A DNA stretch of 64,000 nt from Burkholderiales bacterium. Its GTDB lineage: Bacteria; Pseudomonadota; Gammaproteobacteria; Burkholderiales; Burkholderiaceae_C. The stretch spans positions 124,001-188,000 of the forward strand of contig JAECRL010000003.1 of the NCBI GenBank assembly GCA_016000265.1, written 5' to 3'. The translations under genes and the position numbers were made by a program. The notes under the pieces were generated by a model that saw nothing but the letters and a program-made list of their open reading frames with translations, was not told where the DNA came from and made no database searches. Shown here piece after piece: positions 34,541 through 41,753 of this stretch. Each line of letters begins with the position of its first letter. The first letter of the stretch is position 1.

Positions 34541-34579
34541 AAAAAGCAAAAAAGGGAGCGGCCCCAAAAAGCCGCTCCC
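34541..34579 (-). terminator. Rho-independent terminator after glpQ
   Basis: On the minus strand GGGAGCGGC-TTTTTGGG-GCCGCTCCC forms a perfect nine-pair, GC-rich stem with an eight-base loop, followed by TTTTTTGCTTTTT. It begins 23 bases after the glpQ stop codon. A textbook intrinsic terminator. Confidence 0.9.
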
Positions 34580-34601
34580 CCGTCATCAGGCAAAGAACCC
34601 C

Positions 34602-35831
34602 TCAGTCAGCCGCACCCTGCGCCCCAAAGCGCTTCTGCAGCTTGGCCAGCTCACGCGCCACCACCGCCGTGTCCGGGAAATCCGAAAACACCCCGTCGAT
34701 GCCCAGCTCATAAAACTGCAGGTACTCGTTGACCGGGTTGCCCGCGTAATCCCCCGCCAGCCGACGCTGCTCATTGCGGAACGTCCACGTGTGCACCTTC
34801 AAACCCGCCGCATGCGCCCGCTCGATCAAGTCCGTCGGCTCCGCCAGCTTCAGCTTGGCCTCACCCGGGCCGCTGCCCTCGGGGTTCGCCACCGTCGACA
34901 CGATGTAGCGCTTCCACGGCCCGATGCCATGCGCATACGAAGCCACCTCCTTGAGCCCCGCGTCCGTCGTCAACCAACCGAAGGTGCGCGCCAGCAACTC
35001 CGGCTTGCCCGACACCGTCCAGTCGTACGGGCGGTCATACGGCGCCGTGAAGTCCAGCGAGCCATCGGCGTTCACGTCGTTGGCGTCCACCAGCTGAATC
35101 AGGCGCACGCGCGTCAGCTTGCTCAACTCCTTGAGGTTGCCCTGCTCGAACGACTGGATGAACACCGGCGCGAAGCGGTGGTTCCAGCCCGCCAGCGTCA
35201 GCGCCTTCAGCAGGCGGCCCTCCAGCGGCAAGCCCAGTTGCTTGTGATACGTGGGGTGCTTGGTCTCCGGGTAGATGCCGATCACGCGGCCCTTCTCCAG
35301 CGTCTTGCGCTTGACCAGCGCGATCACCTCTTGCAGCGTCGGCACCTGGAAGTGCGCGTTGAACTGCTGCGGGCGCTCGCCAAAGGCCTGCTTGGCGCGC
35401 AGGGTCTTGATCTCGGCGAGCGTGAAGTCAGACGCGAAGAAGCCTTCTTCCGCGAAGCCGTCCACCACCATCGTGCGGCGGCGCGAGGCGAACTCCGGGC
35501 GCTGCGCCACGTCGGTCGTGTTGGTGATGTTGGGCTCGTGGCGCGCGATCAGGTGGCCGTCCTTGGTGACCACCAGGTCCGGCTCGACGTAGTCGGCGCC
35601 CAGCTCGATGGCCAGCTCATAGGCCGCCAGCGTGTGCTCCGGCAGGTAGCCCGAGGCGCCGCGGTGGCCGATGACCAGGGGCTGGCCGGCTTTGTCTGCC
35701 CGGTCGGCTTGATGCCAGCGTGCGCTGGCCGCATCGAAGCGCTCCAGGCGGTCGGCCTCGGAGGCCATGCCCGGCGTGGCGATGAACAGCGCCGCCGACA
35801 AGGCCAGCAGCGAGCGAAGGGGGTGCGACAT
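34602..35831 (-). CDS. glpQ: Periplasmic glycerophosphodiester phosphodiesterase
   Basis: 409 residues with a signal peptide (MSHPLRSLLALSAALFIA to GMAS). Hydrolyses glycerophosphodiesters to glycerol-3-phosphate and an alcohol, with calcium. The catalytic and metal motif is VIGHRGASGYLPEHTLAAY, then GADYVEPDLVVTKDGHLIARHE, giving the His-Arg, Glu-x-Asp and His residues of the family. QSFEQGNLKEL, HTWTFRNEQ and GIDGVFSDFPDTA follow. GGAG precedes the ATG at 35831. Single gene with its own strong terminator; a direct repeat in the upstream region may be an operator. Divergent from recG. Confidence 0.95.
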   Translation of the reverse strand: MSHPLRSLLALSAALFIATPGMASEADRLERFDAASARWHQADRADKAGQPLVIGHRGASGYLPEHTLAAYELAIELGADYVEPDLVVTKDGHLIARHEPNITNTTDVAQRPEFASRRRTMVVDGFAEEGFFASDFTLAEIKTLRAKQAFGERPQQFNAHFQVPTLQEVIALVKRKTLEKGRVIGIYPETKHPTYHKQLGLPLEGRLLKALTLAGWNHRFAPVFIQSFEQGNLKELSKLTRVRLIQLVDANDVNADGSLDFTAPYDRPYDWTVSGKPELLARTFGWLTTDAGLKEVASYAHGIGPWKRYIVSTVANPEGSGPGEAKLKLAEPTDLIERAHAAGLKVHTWTFRNEQRRLAGDYAGNPVNEYLQFYELGIDGVFSDFPDTAVVARELAKLQKRFGAQGAAD

Positions 35832-35848
35832 GGGGGAGGCTCCTTGGT

Positions 35849-35872
35849 TGTGCAAATGCGTGTGCAAATGGG
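35849..35872. promoter_or_regulatory. 12-base tandem direct repeat upstream of glpQ
   Basis: TGTGCAAATGCG is followed immediately by TGTGCAAATGGG, and TGCAAT begins a third partial unit. The repeat lies 18-41 bases upstream of the glpQ start in the region shared with recG. Direct repeats of a helical turn or so are typical of activator sites such as Pho boxes, but the sequence and 12-base spacing do not match the Pho consensus. Confidence 0.3.
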
Positions 35873-36005
35873 TGCAATCAACCCGAAACCTTACGCAGCT
35901 CGCGTGACGCTTCATGTGCACACAGGGCAGGGCAGGGGGAGCCGTTTGGCGCGGGCACAATGACGCCAGCTTCCACATCCGCCCTCACCACCCGGAGCCC
36001 CCGAC

Positions 36006-38150
36006 GTGCCCCGCCAGGCAGCCGCCTCATCCAACGCCAAAGCCGCCGCCTCCGCCGCCAAGCCCGACGCGCCCAACCTGTCTGCTCCGCAGAAGGCCAT
36101 GCACCGCCTGGGCCTGGTGCGCGACATCGACCTGGCCCTGCACCTGCCGTTGCGCTACGAGGACGAAACCGTCATCACCCCGCTGCGCCAGGCCCGCGAC
36201 GGCCAGACCGTGCAGGTCGAAGGCGTGGTGCGCGACAACCGCGTCGAGGTGCGTGGGCGTCGCCAGCTCGTCGTCAAGCTCGACGACGGCACGGGCGAGG
36301 TGCTGCTGCGTTTTTTGAACTTCTACGGCTCGCAGCAAAAAAGCTGGGGCCCCGGCGTGCGCCTGCGCGTGCGCGGCGAGCTGCGCGTGGGCTTCTTCGG
36401 GCGCGAGATGGTGCACCCCAACGTGCGCATCGTCAGCGACGCCACGCCCCTGTCGACCGCGCTCACGCCCGTCTACCCGGCGGGCGCGGGCCTGCCCCAG
36501 GCCTACCTGCGCAAGGCCGTGGAAGGCGCCCTCAAGCGCGCCCCGCTCGACGAGGTGCTGCCCGCCGGCGTGGTGCCCCCGCAGTGGCCCAGCCTGCGCC
36601 AGGCGCTGCACAGCCTGCACCACCCCTCGCCCAGCGCCAGCGTGGACGCGCTCACCGACCACAGCGACCCGGCCTGGCAGCGCCTGAAGTTCGAGGAGCT
36701 GCTGGCCCAGCAGCTCTCGCGCCTGCAGGCCAAGGCCGAGCGTGCCCACCTCAAGGCGCCCGTGCTGCCCCTGCGCCCGCAAGGCCTGCACGAGCGCCTG
36801 CTGGGCGTGCTGCCCTTCGAGCTCACCGCCGCCCAGCGCCGCGTGTGCGAAGAAATCGCGCTCGACCTGCAGCGCCCCCAGCCCATGCACCGCCTGCTGC
36901 AAGGCGACGTCGGCTCGGGCAAGACGGTGGTGGCGGCCTTGTCGGCGGCCATCGCCATGGAGGCGGGCTGGCAGTGCGCCCTCATGGCGCCCACCGAGAT
37001 CCTGGCCGAGCAGCACTTTCGCAAGCTCGTGGGCTGGCTGGAGCCGCTGGGCGTCAAGGTGGCCTGGCTCACCGGCAGCCTCAAGGCCAAAGCCAAGCGC
37101 GAGCAGCTCGCCGCCGTCGCCTCGGGTGAGGCGCAGCTCGTGGTCGGCACCCACGCCGTCATCCAGGACCAGGTCGAGTTCTCGCGCCTGGGCCTGGCCC
37201 TCATCGACGAGCAGCACCGCTTCGGCGTGGCCCAGCGCCTGCAGCTGCGTCGCAAGCTGGACGAAGGCGACCTGGAGCCGCACCTGCTGATGATGAGCGC
37301 CACGCCCATCCCGCGCACCCTGGCCATGACCTACCTGGCCGACCTGGAGGTCAGCACCATCGACGAGCTGCCGCCGGGGCGCACGCCCATCGTCACCAAG
37401 GTCTTCGCCGACACGCGCCGCGAGGAGGTCATCGAGCGCATCCGCCACGAGGTGGGCAAGGGCAGCCAGGTCTACTGGGTCTGCCCCCTGATCGACGAGA
37501 CCGAAGAGACCGATCAGACCGCCGACGCCATGGCCGGGCGCGACAGCGCCAAGCGCCCCCCGCTGGACCTCAGCAACGTCACGCACACCCACATCGAGCT
37601 GAGTGAGGCCTTGCCTGAGGTGGGCGTGGGCCTGCTGCACGGGCGCCTGCCCGCCGCCGAGAAGGCCGAGGTCATGGACCGCTTCGCCCGCGGCGAGCTG
37701 CACGTGCTGGTGGCCACCACCGTCATCGAGGTGGGGGTGGACGTGCCCAACGCCAGCCTCATGGTCATCGAGCACGCCGAGCGCTTCGGGCTCAGCCAGC
37801 TGCACCAGCTGCGCGGGCGGGTGGGGCGCGGCGCGGTGGCCAGCGTGTGCGTGCTGCTGTACGCCTCGCCCTTGTCGGACTCGGGCAAGCAGCGCCTGCG
37901 CGCCATGGCCGAGACCACCGATGGTTTCGAGATCTCGCGCCGCGACCTCGACATCCGCGGCCCCGGCGAGTTCATGGGCGCGCGTCAGTCGGGTGCGGCC
38001 CTGCTGCGCTTCGCCGACCTGGCCGAAGACCAGGCCCTGCTGGCTCAGGTGCAGCAGGCCGCGCAGCTCCTGCTCAAGCAGCACCCGGAGGCGGCGCAGC
38101 GCCACATCCACCGCTGGCTGGGTCAGAAGGCGGAGTACCTCAAGGCCTGA
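36006..38150 (+). CDS. recG: ATP-dependent DNA helicase RecG
   Basis: 714 residues, GTG start at 36006. Branch-migrates Holliday junctions and reverses stalled forks. An N-terminal wedge/OB domain (LRYEDETVITPLRQ, then VQVEGVVRDNRVEVRGRRQ) precedes the helicase core: Walker A GDVGSGKT with Lys306, DEQH box at 401-404, MSATPIPRT, and VIEVGVDVPNASLM. A terminal FMGARQSG segment fits RecG. The first about 25 residues are Ala-rich and not conserved, so a slightly later start is possible. oxyR follows 16 bases after the stop. Confidence 0.97.
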   Translation: MPRQAAASSNAKAAASAAKPDAPNLSAPQKAMHRLGLVRDIDLALHLPLRYEDETVITPLRQARDGQTVQVEGVVRDNRVEVRGRRQLVVKLDDGTGEVLLRFLNFYGSQQKSWGPGVRLRVRGELRVGFFGREMVHPNVRIVSDATPLSTALTPVYPAGAGLPQAYLRKAVEGALKRAPLDEVLPAGVVPPQWPSLRQALHSLHHPSPSASVDALTDHSDPAWQRLKFEELLAQQLSRLQAKAERAHLKAPVLPLRPQGLHERLLGVLPFELTAAQRRVCEEIALDLQRPQPMHRLLQGDVGSGKTVVAALSAAIAMEAGWQCALMAPTEILAEQHFRKLVGWLEPLGVKVAWLTGSLKAKAKREQLAAVASGEAQLVVGTHAVIQDQVEFSRLGLALIDEQHRFGVAQRLQLRRKLDEGDLEPHLLMMSATPIPRTLAMTYLADLEVSTIDELPPGRTPIVTKVFADTRREEVIERIRHEVGKGSQVYWVCPLIDETEETDQTADAMAGRDSAKRPPLDLSNVTHTHIELSEALPEVGVGLLHGRLPAAEKAEVMDRFARGELHVLVATTVIEVGVDVPNASLMVIEHAERFGLSQLHQLRGRVGRGAVASVCVLLYASPLSDSGKQRLRAMAETTDGFEISRRDLDIRGPGEFMGARQSGAALLRFADLAEDQALLAQVQQAAQLLLKQHPEAAQRHIHRWLGQKAEYLKA

Positions 38151-38166
38151 GTCACAATCTCCCCCC

Positions 38167-39090
38167 ATGACGTTGACTGAACTCCGCTACATCGTGGCCG
38201 TGGCCCGCGAGCGCCACTTCGGGCGCGCCGCCGAAGCCTGTTTCGTGTCCCAGCCCACCTTGTCGGTGGCCGTCAAAAAGCTCGAAGAGGAGCTCGACGT
38301 CAAGCTCTTCGAGCGCGGCAGCGCCGAGGTCAGCGTCACGCCGCTGGGCGAAGAAATCATCCGCCAGGCGCAGTCCGTGCTGGAGCAGGCCCAGGCCATC
38401 AAGGAAATCGCCAAGCGCGGCAAGGACCCGCTGGCCGGCCCGCTGCGACTGGGCGTCATCTACACCATCGGGCCCTACCTGCTGCCCGAGTTGGTGCGCA
38501 CCGCCATCGCGCAGGTGCCGCAGATGCCGCTGATGCTGCAGGAGAACTTCACCGTCAAGCTGCTGGAGATGCTGCGCGCCGGCGAGCTGGATTGCGCCGT
38601 CCTGGCCGAGCCTTTTGCCGACACCAACCTGGCCATCGCGCCGCTGTACGACGAGCCCTTCCAGGTGGCCGTGCCCCGCAGCCACCACCTGGCCAGCCAC
38701 GTGCGCATCCACGCCGAGGAGCTCAAGCGCGAGACCATGCTGCTGCTGGGCACGGGCCACTGCTTTCGCGACCACGTGCTGGATGTGTGCCCCGAGTTCG
38801 CGCGGTTTTCGAGCGACGCCGAAGGCATCCGCAAGAGCTTCGAGGGCTCGTCCCTGGAGACCATCAAGCACATGGTGGCCGCGGGCATGGGCGTGACCGT
38901 GGTGCCGCGCCTGTCGGTGCCCGCCGAGCCGCACCCGCACATCGCCTACATCCCCTTCGAGGACCCCGTGCCCACGCGTCGCGTGGTGCTGGCCTGGCGA
39001 CGCAGCTTCACGCGCTACGAGGCCATCGCGGCCTTGCGCAACGCCATCTACGCCTGCTCGCTGCCGGGGGTGAACCGCCTGAGCGAGTGA
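38167..39090 (+). CDS. oxyR: LysR-type peroxide regulator OxyR
   Basis: 307 residues. Winged helix at 1-60 (TELRYIVAVARERHFGRAAEA, then SQPTLSVAVKKLEEEL), then the LysR effector domain. The redox pair is visible at the same numbers as in E. coli: Cys199 in GTGHCFRD and Cys208 in DVCPEF. Those cysteines form the disulfide on peroxide exposure, which marks this as OxyR rather than another LysR protein. It follows recG closely, an arrangement common in Burkholderiales, so its basal expression probably comes from read-through. No katG or ahpC gene is in the window. Confidence 0.95.
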   Translation: MTLTELRYIVAVARERHFGRAAEACFVSQPTLSVAVKKLEEELDVKLFERGSAEVSVTPLGEEIIRQAQSVLEQAQAIKEIAKRGKDPLAGPLRLGVIYTIGPYLLPELVRTAIAQVPQMPLMLQENFTVKLLEMLRAGELDCAVLAEPFADTNLAIAPLYDEPFQVAVPRSHHLASHVRIHAEELKRETMLLLGTGHCFRDHVLDVCPEFARFSSDAEGIRKSFEGSSLETIKHMVAAGMGVTVVPRLSVPAEPHPHIAYIPFEDPVPTRRVVLAWRRSFTRYEAIAALRNAIYACSLPGVNRLSE

Positions 39091-39127
39091 CGGGGTGACG
39101 GGGGGAGGGAGGGCGCCCCCAGGGCGC

Positions 39128-39949
39128 TCAGCCCTCTTGGTTGGCCTGCTCTGGCGCGGTGTCCGACGTGCCCGGCATGTCTTGCGGTGACTCGAAGCAG
39201 TCCACCACGCTGAAGTACAGCGATGCGTAGAACGAGCCCACCAGCCACAGCACGCCCATGAAGGTCAGGATGTTGCTGAGCGCCGGCACCGGCAGCGCCG
39301 CGTGCACCAGCTGGCTCAGCACGGCCAGCGCCGCCATGGCGCCCAGCCACACCGCCCCGTAGACGACGAAGGCGCCCAGGTTGCGCCATGACGCCACGGC
39401 GCTGAAAAACAGCGCCTTGCCCACCGGCAGGCGCGCCCACAGCAGCAGGGCCGGTGTGTGCCAGAACAGCAAGGAAACCGGCAGCGTCAGGCCCATGCGC
39501 CAGGCCATGTCGGCCATGACCTCGGGGTTGGCGAAGACCTGCGAGGCGTCGTCGGCCGTCTCCATCGCGTCGGCCAGGGCCTGGGCGCCGGGGCCCAGCA
39601 ACTGAGCCAGCACCATCACCAGCACGGTGGCCACCAGGTAGGCCGCACCCAGTTGTGCGTAGGCCGCACGAGGGCTGTCGGGGGCGCGCACGGCTTCGAT
39701 CAGCACACCGGGGCTCAGGCGCTCGCCCACCACCACGCGGCGGGTGGCCAGCATGAAGCCCATCCAGGTCAAGGGCATGAGCGTGACCACCAGCAGCGGC
39801 CCGACCAGTGGCACCCCCGCCAGCAGCAGCGCGCCGGCCATGACCATGCCCACCAGGCCGATGAAGCCCAGGGGTTGACGCACGCAGGTTTGCAGCCCTT
39901 GACGCGCCCAGGCCAGGCCCTGGGATGCGGGCACGATGCGCAGCTTCAT
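39128..39949 (-). CDS. BPSS1780-family membrane protein
   Basis: 273 residues with about six membrane helices, beginning about residue 28 (GFIGLVGMVMAGALLLA). ALLLWARLPVGKALFFSAVA and GVLWLVGSFYASLYFSVVD near the end are characteristic of the BPSS1780 family, which is of unknown function. The N-terminal MKLRIVPASQGLAWARQG is the conserved beginning and fixes the start. Its ATG overlaps the thrB stop by four bases (ATGA), a long-known pairing in Burkholderiales. The C-terminus is acidic. Confidence 0.88.
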   Translation of the reverse strand: MKLRIVPASQGLAWARQGLQTCVRQPLGFIGLVGMVMAGALLLAGVPLVGPLLVVTLMPLTWMGFMLATRRVVVGERLSPGVLIEAVRAPDSPRAAYAQLGAAYLVATVLVMVLAQLLGPGAQALADAMETADDASQVFANPEVMADMAWRMGLTLPVSLLFWHTPALLLWARLPVGKALFFSAVASWRNLGAFVVYGAVWLGAMAALAVLSQLVHAALPVPALSNILTFMGVLWLVGSFYASLYFSVVDCFESPQDMPGTSDTAPEQANQEG

Positions 39950-40917
39950 GCGGCACCGCCCGCTCGGTGGTAAGACCAGGGTCGGTCGCGGCGCAGCTTG
40001 AGCACGCGCTCGAAGTGGGTGGGGTCGTGGGGCTGCAGCATGGCGGCGTCGCGGGGCAGGAAAAAGTCCCACAGGCGCGACAGCCAGAAGCGCATCGCGG
40101 CCGAGCGCAGCAGGGCGGGCAGCAGCGCCAGCTCCACGTCGCTGAGGCGGCGCTCGGCGTCGTAGGCGGCCACGAAGGCCTGGGCGCGCTCGCCGTCCAG
40201 CTCGCCCGTGGAGAGGTCGATGCACCAGTCGTTGAGGCACACGGCGATGTCGAAGCCGAAGGTGTCGCAGCCGGCGAAGTAAAAGTCGAAGAAGCCCGAC
40301 AGGGTGGGGCCGTCGAACATGACGTTGTCGCGGAACAGGTCGGCGTGGATGGGGCCGCGGGGCAGCGCCTGGTGCTCGGGCGTGGCGGCCAGCTCGACCT
40401 GAAAGCCCAGCTCCGAGTCGATCAGCGCGGCCTGTTCGGCGCTGAGGTGGGGCTTGACCACCGGCACCGTCTCCACCCACCAGGGCAGCCCGCGCAGGTT
40501 GGGTTGCTGGGCGGCGTAGTCCTGCCCGGCCAGGTGCATGCGCGCCAGCATGGCGCCCACCTGGGCGCAGTCTGCGGCCTGGGGCGCGAGCTGGTTGCGG
40601 CCCTTCAGGCGCGTGACCACGGCGGCGGGCTTGCCCTGGACGCTGTGCAGGATGCCGCCCTGGGCATCGGGTTGGGGGGCGGGCACGGGGATGCCCCGCG
40701 CCGCCAGGTGGCGCATCAGGTTCAGGTAGAAGGGCAGTTGCTCGGCGCTCAGGCGCTCGAACAGCGTGAGCACGAAGTCACCCTGCTCGGTGCTGACGAA
40801 GTAGTTGGTGTTCTCGATGCCGGAGTTGATGCCTTGCATCGACTTCAGCGCCCCGAGGTTCAGCGTGGCGAGCAGCCCGGCGGCTTCGGAGGGGGACACT
40901 TCGGTGAATACGGCCAT
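39946..40917 (-). CDS. thrB: Homoserine kinase
   Basis: 323 residues of the ThrB type with an aminoglycoside-phosphotransferase-like kinase fold, not the GHMP type of E. coli. Phosphorylates homoserine for threonine synthesis. Motifs: NSGIENTNYFV (substrate loop), LPRGPIHADLFRDNVMFDG (catalytic Asp and metal Asn) and GFFDFYFAGCDTF (metal Asp). MAVFTEVS is the usual N-terminus. Followed in an ATGA overlap by the BPSS1780 protein. About 190 bases separate it from the divergent outer-membrane protein gene. Confidence 0.95.
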   Translation of the reverse strand: MAVFTEVSPSEAAGLLATLNLGALKSMQGINSGIENTNYFVSTEQGDFVLTLFERLSAEQLPFYLNLMRHLAARGIPVPAPQPDAQGGILHSVQGKPAAVVTRLKGRNQLAPQAADCAQVGAMLARMHLAGQDYAAQQPNLRGLPWWVETVPVVKPHLSAEQAALIDSELGFQVELAATPEHQALPRGPIHADLFRDNVMFDGPTLSGFFDFYFAGCDTFGFDIAVCLNDWCIDLSTGELDGERAQAFVAAYDAERRLSDVELALLPALLRSAAMRFWLSRLWDFFLPRDAAMLQPHDPTHFERVLKLRRDRPWSYHRAGGAA

Positions 40918-41107
40918 GGGACGGGGGCTGCAGCGGGTGGATGATGGGGCGCGATGAACTCGGTGCGTTGGCGTAAACCCTCAGGGTTCCGGCCACGCCA
41001 AGCCCGCGATTGTAGGAGTCCGTGTGGCAGACTCACGCAGATTCTGGCATCCCTGGCGACCAGGGCTGCGGGCCCCATCAAACCGATACCGAGGAAACCC
41101 CGTCATC

Positions 41108-41722
41108 ATGAAAGCGTCCGCTCATCGTCTGTCCCTCCCTCTTGTGTCTGCCGCTTCAGCATTGCTGATGATGGTCGGGGTTTCCGCGCACTCTCAGGAG
41201 TTGAAGCCCGAGGGAGCACAGGCGGGGGTGTACGTTGGTGGAACGGCAGGCATCGGGGTCACCAACGGACTGTGCTCCGCTCCCTGCGGCAACAACACCT
41301 TCGCAGGCAAGATTTTCGGTGGCAAGCGCCTGACGCCTGGCTTGGCTGCTGAGGTTGGCTACATCATGTTCGGTGAAACCGAGCGAGTCAACGACCAAGC
41401 CCGTGTCAGTGCTGGCGCCATCGCACAAGAGAAGGTGCGCAGTCGAGCCATCACGGTCGGCATCAATTGGGAGGTGGATCTGATTCAGGACTTCACCAAT
41501 CAAATCCGCGTGGGTTGGGCATTCACAAGCCAGAAGAAGCGTTTGCTCTCTGGTACCAATGTCGAATCGAAGGATGATCGCCGCCTGAACTCGCCTTACG
41601 TGGGCGCTGGCATTGCGTTTCGCTTGACCCGAGACATCAAGATTCTTTCGTCGGCTGACTTCGTGATCCACGGCCACGAGAGCATGTACCTGTTCGGTGT
41701 GGGCGCCTCCGCCGAGTTCTGA
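41108..41722 (+). CDS. Outer-membrane beta-barrel protein (OmpA/OmpW-like size)
   Basis: 204 residues with a signal peptide (MKASAHRLSLPLVSAAS to SAHSQE). The mature part alternates polar and aromatic residues as in an eight-strand barrel (GVYVGGTAGIGVTNG, LAAEVGYIMFG, ITVGINWEVD, NQIRVGWAF, SPYVGAGIAFRL, ESMYLFGVGASAEF) and ends in Phe, the outer-membrane sorting signal. Two cysteines (LCSAPCG) in the first loop probably form a disulfide. Codon choice is less GC-rich than in its neighbours. Specific function unknown. Confidence 0.8.
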   Translation: MKASAHRLSLPLVSAASALLMMVGVSAHSQELKPEGAQAGVYVGGTAGIGVTNGLCSAPCGNNTFAGKIFGGKRLTPGLAAEVGYIMFGETERVNDQARVSAGAIAQEKVRSRAITVGINWEVDLIQDFTNQIRVGWAFTSQKKRLLSGTNVESKDDRRLNSPYVGAGIAFRLTRDIKILSSADFVIHGHESMYLFGVGASAEF

Positions 41723-41753
41723 TCCAGGCTCCACAAGCCTCACAATCCGGGGC

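Noticed and set aside
34343..34567. A possible small gene with seven-residue repeats on the minus strand
   Set aside because: Its only start is a TTG inside the glpQ terminator and there is no ribosome site. I treat it as a DNA repeat array.
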